DNA from: Roseateles toxinivorans
GTDB taxonomy: Bacteria; Pseudomonadota; Gammaproteobacteria; Burkholderiales; Burkholderiaceae_C
DNA: 37,262 nucleotides
Assembly: GCA_945898095.1 (NCBI GenBank)
Contig: CAMDHE010000039.1
Location: 1-37,262 of the forward strand
Direction: 5' to 3'
Part shown: positions 1-6,938 of the stretch, piece by piece
How positions within the stretch are numbered: position 1 is the stretch's first letter
Layout of the letters: the number at the start of each line of letters is the position of its first letter
Notes under the pieces: generated by a model
Told to the model about the DNA's origin: nothing
Seen by the model: only the letters and a program-made list of their open reading frames with translations
Databases searched by the model: none
Translations under genes and position numbers: made by a program

Positions 1-44
1 TTGTGCTAGCGCGGCCCCGGGCGGTCTGCGGCGTTGCATTTATT

Positions 45-66
45 GCCAATAGCACGCGCTATTGGC
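45..66. repeat. Perfect inverted repeat, 8-bp arms
   Basis: GCCAATAG (45-52) and CTATTGGC (59-66) are exact reverse complements separated by six bases. The repeat lies past the 3' end of the glmS remnant. No T-run follows on either strand, so a classic intrinsic terminator is not supported; it may be a leftover terminator stem or a protein site. The rest of 1-141 shows no gene. Confidence 0.4.
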
Positions 67-141
67 CGCAAAATGCGCCTTGCATCCCATCCCGGTCCGC
101 ACTGCACACAGCCGCGTTGAGTTATGCAGACCATCCCTAAC

Positions 142-290
142 TCACTCCACCGTCATACTCTTCACCAGATTCCGCGGCTGATCCATATCCGTCCCTCTCG
201 CACAGGCCTTGTGATACATCAGCAATTGCGCGGCACCACATGCAGCAGCGAGGTGAGCGCGCCGTAGTTCGCCGGCATGCGGATGACGTG
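142..290 (-). pseudogene. glmS: glmS 3'-end remnant (glucosamine-6-phosphate synthase), frameshifted
   Basis: Read on the minus strand, this encodes the C-terminus of the glutamine:fructose-6-phosphate aminotransferase that makes glucosamine-6-phosphate for cell-wall and LPS synthesis. The last frame reads QLLMYHKACARGTDMDQPRN followed by LVKSMTVE and a stop, which matches the conserved GlmS tail (QLLAYH...GTDVDQPRNLAKSVTVE). The preceding part, VIRMPANYGALTSLLHVVP (about 231-287), is in another frame; one base is missing near 228-232, between VVP and QLL. Homology ends near 290, where GDH-derived or unrelated sequence begins. The isomerase and glutaminase domains are absent, so the fragment cannot be functional. 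A complete glmS must exist elsewhere unless this is an assembly artefact. The identification is firm, the cause of the truncation is not. Confidence 0.8.
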
Positions 291-291
291 A

Positions 292-645
292 TACCTTCAG
301 AACCGACCGAAGAGCCGAGTTACGGACAAGCTGGAGGGTGCGAACGGCCCGACCACACCCGATGGCGAAGCGGTGCTGGCAGACCGCGGTATCACCGTCG
401 TGCCGGATGTGATTGCCAATGCGGGTGGCGTGACGGTCTCGTACTTTGAATGGGTGCAGGACTTCAGCAGCTTTTTCTGGACCGAAGACGAAATCAATCT
501 GCGCCTCGACAAAATCATCATCGGCGCCTTCAAGCATATCTGCGACACCGCCGAGCAGCATCAGATCCCCCTGCGCACAGCAGCTTTCGTGGTCGCTTGC
601 AGCCGCGTCCTGCAAGCCCGCCAAGAACGGGGGCTCTACCCGTGA
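292..645 (+). pseudogene. Glutamate dehydrogenase 3'-end remnant (Glu/Leu/Phe/Val dehydrogenase)
   Basis: An open frame starts after a TGA at 289-291 and runs to the stop at 643-645. From about 331 it matches the C-terminal nucleotide-binding part of glutamate dehydrogenase: [20 protein letters not shown], then [20 protein letters not shown], and an ending [13 protein letters not shown]. The full enzyme is about 430 residues; only about the last 105 are present, without the catalytic lysine region. The residues before LEGANGP do not look like GDH. The first possible start inside is GTG at 373. No promoter or ribosome site is evident. It is a 5'-truncated gene lying divergently against the truncated glmS, so the two lost 5' ends meet here. 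A fragment protein is possible but unlikely to be active. Confidence 0.8.
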
Positions 646-676
646 CTGCAGGGCGCAAGCGCGGGTGAGTCGTACG

Positions 677-693
677 GACGGGCCAGGCCCGTC
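677..693. terminator. Short GC-rich hairpin after the GDH remnant
   Basis: GACGGGCC (677-684) and GGCCCGTC (686-693) are exact reverse complements around one base, giving a stem of about 6 bp with a 5-base loop. There is no U-tract; TATACT (695-700) follows directly and could be a -10 element for kdsD. Terminator or promoter-proximal structure is a guess. Confidence 0.25.
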
Positions 694-708
694 GATATAC
701 TCCGCGGC

Positions 709-1698
709 ATGAGTCAAACCAATGTCTTCGATCCGGACCGTGCGGTCATGATTGCCCGCAAGGCGCTGCTGATCGAAGCTGCGGCCCTGACCGATTTGGC
801 GCCGCGCCAGGGTGCAGCATTCGCCGCTGCGGTGAAGGCGATGCTCGCCTGTTCGGGTCGCGTGGCGGTGATGGGCATGGGCAAGAGCGGGCATGTCGGG
901 CGCAAGATCGTCGCGACGCTGGCTTCGACCGGCACGCCGGCCTTGTTCGTTCACCCGGCCGAAGCCAGTCATGGCGATCTGGGTATGGTGACGCCCAAGG
1001 ACGTGGTGCTGGCGCTGTCCAACTCGGGCGAGAGCGACGAGTTGAACGCGGTGCTGCCGGTACTCAAACGCCTGGGCGTGCGCATCGTCGCGATGACCGG
1101 CAGGGATGATTCGAGCCTCGCCCGACATGCCGACATCGTCCTCGACTGTGCGGTGGCCGAAGAAGCCTGCCCGCTGAACCTGGCGCCAACTGCCAGCACC
1201 ACTGCGCAGATGGCCTTGGGCGATGCCTTGGCTGTGGCCTTGCTTGATGCGCGTGGTTTCAAGGCCGAAGATTTTGCGCGTTCGCATCCGGGTGGAGCGC
1301 TGGGTAGAAAGCTGCTGACCCATGTGCGCGACCTGATGCGTAGCGGTGCGGATTTGCCGCGCGTTGCCCCTGAACTGCCTTTCACCGCGATGATGCGCGA
1401 GATGTCAGCCAAGGCCTTGGGCGTGGCCATCGTTCTCGATGACCAGGACCATGTGCTGGGCATCTTCACCGATGGTGACTTGCGCCGCTTGGTTGAACGC
1501 GGCAGCGACTTGCGCAGCCTGACTGCCGGCGAAGTTGCTTCAGGCGCGCCGCGCACGGTGGCTCCCGATGCGCTGGCGGTTGACGCGGCTGACATGATGG
1601 AGGCGGCACGGATTACGGTCGTGCTGGTCGTCGATGCCGAAAGGCATTTGCTCGGTGCCATTACCATCAACGATCTGATGCGGGCCAAGGTGATCTGA
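709..1698 (+). CDS. kdsD: Arabinose-5-phosphate isomerase KdsD (KpsF/GutQ family)
   Basis: KdsD interconverts ribulose-5-phosphate and arabinose-5-phosphate, the first step of Kdo synthesis for LPS inner core, in the cytoplasm. The 329-residue length is normal for the family. An N-terminal SIS sugar isomerase domain (about 40-175) shows GMGKSGHVGRKIVATLASTG and the following HPAEASHGDLGM segment. Two CBS domains follow (about 210-328), with GIFTDGDLRR in the first and AITINDLMRA at the end of the second. The stop overlaps the kdsC start (TGATG at 1696-1700), so the genes are translationally coupled and form an operon with lptC. The region in front is short and follows the GDH remnant; no strong ribosome site is seen before the ATG at 709. 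Confidence 0.95.
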   Translation: MSQTNVFDPDRAVMIARKALLIEAAALTDLAPRQGAAFAAAVKAMLACSGRVAVMGMGKSGHVGRKIVATLASTGTPALFVHPAEASHGDLGMVTPKDVVLALSNSGESDELNAVLPVLKRLGVRIVAMTGRDDSSLARHADIVLDCAVAEEACPLNLAPTASTTAQMALGDALAVALLDARGFKAEDFARSHPGGALGRKLLTHVRDLMRSGADLPRVAPELPFTAMMREMSAKALGVAIVLDDQDHVLGIFTDGDLRRLVERGSDLRSLTAGEVASGAPRTVAPDALAVDAADMMEAARITVVLVVDAERHLLGAITINDLMRAKVI

Positions 1699-2273
1699 TG
1701 AAAGCTTCATTGCATTTCGCACCTGAGTTGCTGTTGCTGGCGCAAGGCACCGGTCTCGGGCTGAAAGCGGCGATTTTCGACGTCGACGGGGTATTGACCG
1801 ATGGCAGCATCTACATCGGCGAGCAGGGTGAAAGCTTCAAGGCTTTTTCAAGCCTCGATGGGCATGGCTTGAAATTGCTGGTTCAGGGCGGCATCACACC
1901 GATCATCATCACCGGACGGGATTCGCCGGCAGTGCGCCGCCGAGTTGCCGATCTGGGTTTGCAGCATGCCGCTTACGGCGCGCGCGACAAACTGGCCGTG
2001 GCTCAGCCGCTGCTTGATCAACTTGGTCTGCAATGGGCCGAAGTGGCGGTGATGGGTGATGACTGGCCCGATCTGCCCTTGTTGACCCGCGCCGGTTTTG
2101 CCTGTGCGCCTGCGCAAGCCCATGCCGAAGTCAAGGCCGTCGCGCATTATGTGACGCAGGCTGAAGGCGGGCGCGGCGCTGCACGCGAATGCTGTGACTT
2201 GCTGTTGCAGGCCAATGGGCGTTATGCACAGCTGTTGAACGGTCACCTCGACACCCTCGATGGAGGCGCTTGA
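1698..2273 (+). CDS. kdsC: 3-deoxy-D-manno-octulosonate-8-phosphate phosphatase KdsC
   Basis: KdsC is a HAD-superfamily phosphatase that hydrolyses Kdo-8-phosphate to Kdo, a cytoplasmic step of LPS core synthesis. The protein has 191 residues, as usual for the family. HAD motif I is FDVDGVLTDG with nucleophile D28 and acid D30; motif II is the threonine of IITGRDSPAV; motif III/IV includes GDDWPDLPLL. The C1-type cap is minimal, consistent with tetrameric KdsC. ATG at 1698 overlaps the kdsD stop, and the kdsC stop at 2271-2273 overlaps the lptC start, so the three are one operon. The product and order agree with the pathway. Confidence 0.95.
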   Translation: MKASLHFAPELLLLAQGTGLGLKAAIFDVDGVLTDGSIYIGEQGESFKAFSSLDGHGLKLLVQGGITPIIITGRDSPAVRRRVADLGLQHAAYGARDKLAVAQPLLDQLGLQWAEVAVMGDDWPDLPLLTRAGFACAPAQAHAEVKAVAHYVTQAEGGRGAARECCDLLLQANGRYAQLLNGHLDTLDGGA

Positions 2274-2938
2274 TGGCTGTTTTGGCACCGTCCTCGCTCG
2301 GCCTTGTTCCGATTCCGGTGCAGCCGCTGATCTGGCGGATTCAGGCAATGCTTGCGGCTTATCTGCCCTTGCTGTTGATGGCATTACTGGCCAGCGGGAC
2401 TTGGTGGTTGGTGAAAAACACGCCTTTGCTCGAAGGGCCGACCGAAGCGATTGCGCCTCGGCACCTGCCTGACTACAGCATGAAGAACTTCGACCTGCAG
2501 CGCATCGGTGCCGATGGGCGGCTGCGTATCCGGATTGAGGGTAGCGAGCTGCGGCATTTTCCGGATACCGATACGCTTGAAATTGACGGCGTGCGACTGC
2601 GCGCGATCGCTGCTGACGGCAGCCAGACTTTGGCCACAGCCGGCCGGGCGATCTCGAACGGCAATGCGAGTGAAATTCAATTGCTGGGCAAAGTGAATCT
2701 GCGGCGCTTCGACAGCAAGCAGCAGGGTGCGGCGCTGTCTGTGCCGAGGCTGGAAGTACGCGGGGAGTTTTTGCAGTTGCTGGCGAATACCGAACAACTG
2801 CGCTCGCATTTGCCGGTGACTTTGATTCATGCGGGCAGCGAGTTGTATGCCCAGAGTTTCGATTACGACCATCTGCGCGCGCATTTGAGTTTCAACGGGC
2901 CGACGAGCGCGCGATTCACCTCGTCCGCAAAAAGATAA
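2273..2938 (+). CDS. lptC: LPS export ABC transporter periplasmic protein LptC
   Basis: LptC is the bitopic inner-membrane member of the LptB2FGC complex that passes LPS from the transporter to LptA in the periplasm. The protein has 221 residues: one N-terminal membrane segment (about 27-47, LAAYLPLLLMALLASGTWWL) and a beta-jellyroll periplasmic domain starting near PDYSMKNFDLQRIGADG. The ATG at 2273 is preferred over TTG at 2270 because GGAGG lies at 2262-2266. It closes the kdsD-kdsC-lptC operon. In many betaproteobacteria lptA and lptB follow directly; here a strong terminator and then an opposing gene follow, so those genes must lie elsewhere. Confidence 0.9.
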   Translation: MAVLAPSSLGLVPIPVQPLIWRIQAMLAAYLPLLLMALLASGTWWLVKNTPLLEGPTEAIAPRHLPDYSMKNFDLQRIGADGRLRIRIEGSELRHFPDTDTLEIDGVRLRAIAADGSQTLATAGRAISNGNASEIQLLGKVNLRRFDSKQQGAALSVPRLEVRGEFLQLLANTEQLRSHLPVTLIHAGSELYAQSFDYDHLRAHLSFNGPTSARFTSSAKR

Positions 2939-2965
2939 TGATTGGCCAGGTCATGTGCGGGCAAT

Positions 2966-2990
2966 AAAAAAGCGCCCGGAGGCGCTTTTT
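2966..2990. terminator. Bidirectional intrinsic terminator between lptC and the RRM gene
   Basis: AAAAAGCGCC (2967-2976) and GGCGCTTTTT (2981-2990) pair perfectly around CGGA. The A-run and T-run give U-tracts on both strands, so it can end the kdsD-kdsC-lptC transcript and the opposing RRM gene transcript. Confidence 0.9.
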
Positions 2991-3007
2991 AGCAATCAAT
3001 GCAGGGC

Positions 3008-3556
3008 TCAGTAGCCGCCGCCGCCGGAACGTCCGCCGCCGCCGCCACCACCGTAGCCGCCACCGCCACCGCCGGAGCGACCGCCGCCACCGCCACCATA
3101 GCCGCCGCCGCCACCGCTGCTGCCGCCACCAAAGCCGCCGCCGCCGGAGCGTCCACCGCCACCACCAGCACCGCCGCCGAAGCCGCCACCGCCACCGCCG
3201 GAACGGCTACCGCCGCCACCACCGTAGCCACCACCGCCGCCGCCGCCACCACCAAAGCCGCCGCCGCCTGAGCGACCGCCACCACCGCCGAAGCCGCCCG
3301 GACGCTCTTCGCGCGGACGTGCCTCATTGACAACGATAGCGCGGCCATCGAGGGCCTGACCATTCATGCCATTGACTGCAGATTGAGCTTCAGCATCCGA
3401 GCTCATTTCCACGAAGCCGAAGCCCTTGGAACGGCCGGTGTCACGATCCATCATGACTTTTGCGGAAGTCACAGTACCAAATTGCCCGAACGCCTCTTGC
3501 AGCGTCTCGTCACGCACGCTGTAAGCGAGGTTGCCGACGTAAAGCTTGTTTCCCAT
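3008..3556 (-). CDS. RRM RNA-binding protein with a long glycine-rich tail
   Basis: This is a single-RRM RNA-binding protein of the type found in cyanobacteria and betaproteobacteria, probably acting on mRNA in the cytoplasm. Residues 3-80 form the RRM, with RNP2 as LYVGNL (5-10) and RNP1 as KGFGFVEM (44-51). From about 88 to the end (182) the sequence is almost only glycine with arginine, serine, tyrosine and phenylalanine in repeats such as RSGGGGGGYGGGGG. This tail is RGG-like and longer than that of typical bacterial relatives. The ribosome site AAAGGG precedes the ATG. The gene is closed by the terminator at 2966-2990 and is divergent from the receptor gene at 3758. Cold induction is known for some relatives but nothing in the 200-bp leader region proves it here. 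Confidence 0.9.
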   Translation of the reverse strand: MGNKLYVGNLAYSVRDETLQEAFGQFGTVTSAKVMMDRDTGRSKGFGFVEMSSDAEAQSAVNGMNGQALDGRAIVVNEARPREERPGGFGGGGGRSGGGGFGGGGGGGGGYGGGGGSRSGGGGGGFGGGAGGGGGRSGGGGFGGGSSGGGGGYGGGGGGRSGGGGGGYGGGGGGGRSGGGGY

Positions 3557-3757
3557 GGGGGAAGCCCTTTCAATACCTAAAAAACATATGGAGCTTCAAC
3601 CCGTCGTGACCCATTCAAGCGAAGGTGCGGCTTCCAAACACAGGTAATTATTATGATGTAACGGGTTGGTATAAAGCAAAGCAAGGGGCAAAGGTGTTGT
3701 TTTTTTGCGGCTTCAGATAAATGTGGCCTTGACGCATGTGGGCGACTGCTTCTTTCT

Positions 3758-4579
3758 ATGATGGGCGGCATGGTGGTAAACGACATATTGCGACAGGATT
3801 CCTACGGGTATTCCATACCCCGGATTGCCAGTTTGGTGCCCAGCGTTACTGAATTACTGGTCGCACTCGGTTTGGGCCCGTATTTGGTGGCGCGCACCGG
3901 TTATTGCATTCATCCAAAACAGGCGCTGCTCAATGTCCCCAAGGTCGGGGGCACAAAGGATGTGAATCTGGGCAAGTTGCGGCGGCTTGCGCCCAGCCAT
4001 GTGATCGTCAACCAGGATGAAAACCGGCTGGAGACTGTGCAGGCGCTGCGCGAGTTTGTCCCTCATGTCGTCGTGACCCATCCGCAGGGGCCGGCCGACA
4101 ATCTGTTGCTGTTCGAACAGATGCGGCATGAATTTGGCGATCTGCCACAGGTGTCCCTTCATTGCGATGCACTGGCCACCCGTTTGCAGCAGGCGCTGGC
4201 GCGTTGCCGGGCAGCGTCTTGGCCGCAGCAGCGGGTGCTCTACCTGATCTGGCGCGAGCCCTGGATGACGATCGCCCGCGATACCTATATCGCAAGGATG
4301 CTGGCCGAGGTCGGCTGGCAAAGTTGGCCGGCGGTCGAGGGCGGCGAGACCGGCGCCGCGCGTTATCCGGTGCTGCAGGGGAACGAAGCCTGGCTGGCCG
4401 ATGTCGAGCGTATCCTGCTCAGCTCCGAACCCTACAGCTTCGATACATCTCATCTGCAGCAGGCACAGGCACTTTGCCCTCGGGCCCAGGTGCAGCTGGT
4501 CGACGGCGAGCTGCTCAGCTGGTACGGCCCCCGGGCAGCGCAAGGCCTCGACTATCTGCGCTTGCTGGCGAACGGCTGA
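3758..4579 (+). CDS. Helical-backbone metal receptor / cobalamin-binding (BtuF/TroA-like) protein
   Basis: The 273-residue product belongs to the superfamily of class III solute-binding proteins (BtuF, FhuD, TroA-like). The N-terminal lobe opens with PRIASLVPSVTELLVALGLG and has VGGTKDVNLGKLRRLAPSHV, both typical of cobalamin and siderophore receptors. A C-terminal lobe begins around RVLYLIWREPWMTIARDTYI. I see no signal peptide, so it is predicted to be cytoplasmic or exported by an unseen route; relatives annotated as cobalamin-binding proteins often lack one too. Starts at 3758, 3761 and 3770 are all possible and none has a good ribosome site. No transporter genes are adjacent, so the ligand is uncertain; cobalamin salvage is a reasonable guess. 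Confidence 0.8.
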   Translation: MMGGMVVNDILRQDSYGYSIPRIASLVPSVTELLVALGLGPYLVARTGYCIHPKQALLNVPKVGGTKDVNLGKLRRLAPSHVIVNQDENRLETVQALREFVPHVVVTHPQGPADNLLLFEQMRHEFGDLPQVSLHCDALATRLQQALARCRAASWPQQRVLYLIWREPWMTIARDTYIARMLAEVGWQSWPAVEGGETGAARYPVLQGNEAWLADVERILLSSEPYSFDTSHLQQAQALCPRAQVQLVDGELLSWYGPRAAQGLDYLRLLANG

Positions 4580-4643
4580 AGCAGCAAATTTTTCTGGCAT
4601 CTGGCAGTCTGCGAGCGGGGCTTCCCGCCTGACAATGCGCAGC

Positions 4644-5285
4644 ATGGACATCTACAAGCCCCTGGTCGCCCTGCTGGCCATCGTCAATCCGATTGGCGTC
4701 GTTCCTTTTTTCATTCATTTCACCAGTAGCCTGTCGCCGCAACAACGCCGCCACACGATTGGTGTCAGTGCCTTCACCGCATTTTTGGTGATCGCGATCA
4801 GCGCTTTGGCAGGGCTGCAGGTGATCGAGTTTTTCGGTATTTCTCTCGCTTCATTCCAGGTCGGCGGCGGCACGCTGCTCTTGATCAGCTCACTCCAGAT
4901 GCTCAATGCCCAGCCGGCCGAGGCGCGCAAGGACGATGTCAGCGAAGCCGCCAACAAGGCCGATGCCGGCGCCAGCATCGCCGTGGTGCCACTGACGATC
5001 CCCCTGCTGACCGGCCCGGCGACGATCTCGACGATGGTTATCTACGCCGAAAAGACCCGTTATTGGTGGGAGCTGGCCGTGCTGGTTGGCTATGGCGTGG
5101 TGGTCGCCCTGGTCACTTATGCGGTGTTCTCGGCGTCAGGGCGGATCGCGCGCGTGCTAGGCCAGACCGGCATCAATATCATGACAAGGTTGATGGGTTT
5201 GATCCTGGCAGCGCTGGCAGTCGAACTGTTGGCCGATGGCCTGATCAAGTTGTTCCCGGTCCTCGCTTCGCATCTTTCAAACTGA
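4644..5285 (+). CDS. MarC family integral membrane protein
   Basis: A 213-residue membrane protein of the MarC/UPF0056 family, whose transport substrate is not established. Hydrophobic segments are visible at about 5-25 (LVALLAIVNPIGVVPFFIHF), 40-62, 66-88, 115-137, 143-163 and 183-207, giving the usual six spans. The NP motif in the first span and the SIAVVPLTIPLLTGPATIST segment in the middle are family marks. ATG at 4644 (MDIYK) is chosen because homologues start there; ATG at 4635 is in frame and also possible. The gene follows the receptor gene by about 60 bases and ends 9 bases before the GMC oxidoreductase start, so the three could be cotranscribed. Confidence 0.85.
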   Translation: MDIYKPLVALLAIVNPIGVVPFFIHFTSSLSPQQRRHTIGVSAFTAFLVIAISALAGLQVIEFFGISLASFQVGGGTLLLISSLQMLNAQPAEARKDDVSEAANKADAGASIAVVPLTIPLLTGPATISTMVIYAEKTRYWWELAVLVGYGVVVALVTYAVFSASGRIARVLGQTGINIMTRLMGLILAALAVELLADGLIKLFPVLASHLSN

Positions 5286-5294
5286 TCGGCATCT

Positions 5295-6935
5295 ATGTTC
5301 GACTACATCATCGTGGGTGCCGGGACCGCCGGTTGTCTGCTGGCCAATCGCCTCAGCGCCGACCCGGCCAAGCGAGTCCTGCTGCTTGAAGCCGGCGGGC
5401 GCGATGACTATCACTGGATCCATATCCCCGTCGGTTACCTCTATTGCATCGGTAATCCACGCACTGACTGGCTTTATCAGACCGAGGCCGAAGCGGGGTT
5501 GAACGGGCGCAGCCTGCGTTACCCCCGCGGCCGCGTGCTGGGCGGCAGCTCGAGCATCAACGGCATGATCTATATGCGCGGCCAGCAGCGCGACTACGAC
5601 GGCTGGGCCGCGGCTGTGGCCGACCCCAGCTGGCGCTGGGACGAGACGCTGACCCATTTCAAGCAGCATGAAGACCATTGGCGGCTCGATGGCGACGGCG
5701 CATCGGACTTGTTCAAGTCCCGCCATGGTCATGGCGGCGAATGGCGGGTCGAGCGCCAGCGTTTGCGCTGGGACATCCTCGATGCCTTCGCATCCGCAGC
5801 GCAGCAGGTCGGCATACCGGCCACCGACGATTTCAATGGCGGCAACAACGAAGGGGTCAGCTATTTCGAAGTCAACCAGCGCTCGGGCTGGCGCTGGAAT
5901 ACGGCCAAGGCGTTCTTGCGTCCAACCTGCTATGGAAGGCCGAATTTCGAGCAGTGGACCGGCTCTCAGGTGCAGCGTTTGCTGTTCGAGCAAACCGAAG
6001 GTCAGCTGCGCTGCAACGGCCTCGAGGTACTCACGCCACATGGCATCGAACGGCCACAACTCAATCCGGGTGGCGAGGTCCTGCTCGCCGCCGGCGCCAT
6101 CGGCTCGCCGCAAATCCTGCAGCTGTCGGGCCTGGGGCCCAAGGCCTTGTTGCGTCAGCATGGGATCGAGGTGCGGCGGGATTCGCCCGGAGTCGGTGCG
6201 AATCTGCAGGATCATTTGCAGATCCGCACGGTCTTCAAGGTGCAGGGAGCCAAGACCTTGAATACCCTGGCCAGCAACTGGTGGGGCAAGGCGATGATCG
6301 CTCTGGAATACGCGCTCAAGCGCAGCGGGCCGATGAGCATGGCGCCGTCGCAGCTCGGCGCTTTCACGCGCAGCGGCCCTGACAAGGTCTGGCCCGACCT
6401 GGAATATCACGTGCAACCCTTGTCGCTCGATGCCTTCGGTGAACCGCTGCACAAGTTCAACGCCTTCACCGCCAGCGTCTGCAACCTCAATCCCACCAGC
6501 CGCGGTACGGTCCAGATCCGCTCGGCTGATGCTGCGGCAGCGCCGGCGATTGCACCGAACTATCTGAGTACCGACGAGGATCGCCGCATCGCCGCCGAAA
6601 GTCTGCGCCTGACGCGGCGCATCGTTGCGCAACCGGCGCTGGCGCGCTATCAGCCCGAGGAGTTCAAACCCGGCGTGCAGTTCCAGACCGATGCAGAGCT
6701 GGCGCGGCTGGCCGGCGACATCGCGACCACGATCTTCCACCCGGTCGGTACTTGCAAGATGGGTCGCGACGACGATCCGATGGCCGTTGTCGACAGCCAT
6801 CTGCGAGTGCGTGGCGTGGCGGGTCTGCGGGTGATCGACGCCAGCGTGATGCCGACGATCACCAGCGGCAATACCAATTCACCGACGCTGATGATCGCCG
6901 AGCGCGCCGCCAACTGGATCAAGGCCGGCGAATAG
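5295..6935 (+). CDS. GMC family oxidoreductase (choline/alcohol dehydrogenase-like)
   Basis: An FAD flavoenzyme of the glucose-methanol-choline family, probably oxidising an alcohol to an aldehyde; the substrate cannot be told from sequence. The 546-residue length is normal. The dinucleotide-binding motif is DYIIVGAGTAGCLLANRL at 3-20, GMC signature 1 is around RGRVLGGSSSINGMIYMRG, and signature 2 is GAIGSPQILQLSGLG. The C-terminal domain has the catalytic histidine in FHPVGTCKMG and the second active-site position in SGNTNSPTLMIAE, where Asn replaces the second His as in choline dehydrogenases. There is no betaine aldehyde dehydrogenase or betI nearby, so betA should not be assumed. It follows marC by 9 bp and converges on the aminopeptidase with 3 bp between stops. 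Confidence 0.92.
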   Translation: MFDYIIVGAGTAGCLLANRLSADPAKRVLLLEAGGRDDYHWIHIPVGYLYCIGNPRTDWLYQTEAEAGLNGRSLRYPRGRVLGGSSSINGMIYMRGQQRDYDGWAAAVADPSWRWDETLTHFKQHEDHWRLDGDGASDLFKSRHGHGGEWRVERQRLRWDILDAFASAAQQVGIPATDDFNGGNNEGVSYFEVNQRSGWRWNTAKAFLRPTCYGRPNFEQWTGSQVQRLLFEQTEGQLRCNGLEVLTPHGIERPQLNPGGEVLLAAGAIGSPQILQLSGLGPKALLRQHGIEVRRDSPGVGANLQDHLQIRTVFKVQGAKTLNTLASNWWGKAMIALEYALKRSGPMSMAPSQLGAFTRSGPDKVWPDLEYHVQPLSLDAFGEPLHKFNAFTASVCNLNPTSRGTVQIRSADAAAAPAIAPNYLSTDEDRRIAAESLRLTRRIVAQPALARYQPEEFKPGVQFQTDAELARLAGDIATTIFHPVGTCKMGRDDDPMAVVDSHLRVRGVAGLRVIDASVMPTITSGNTNSPTLMIAERAANWIKAGE

Positions 6936-6938
6936 ACC

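Noticed and set aside
291-1323. Minus-strand frame continuing upstream of the glmS end across the GDH remnant and into kdsD
   Set aside because: Only the last 90 bases match GlmS; the rest is the antisense of the GDH remnant and kdsD.
2999-3363. Ala/Thr- and Ala/Val-rich frames within the glycine-rich repeat
   Set aside because: They are alternative frames of the GGN repeats in the RRM gene.
5277-6800. Long minus-strand frame of 507 codons opposite the GMC oxidoreductase
   Set aside because: It is an antisense shadow of a gene with clear family motifs; the frame shows no known domain.
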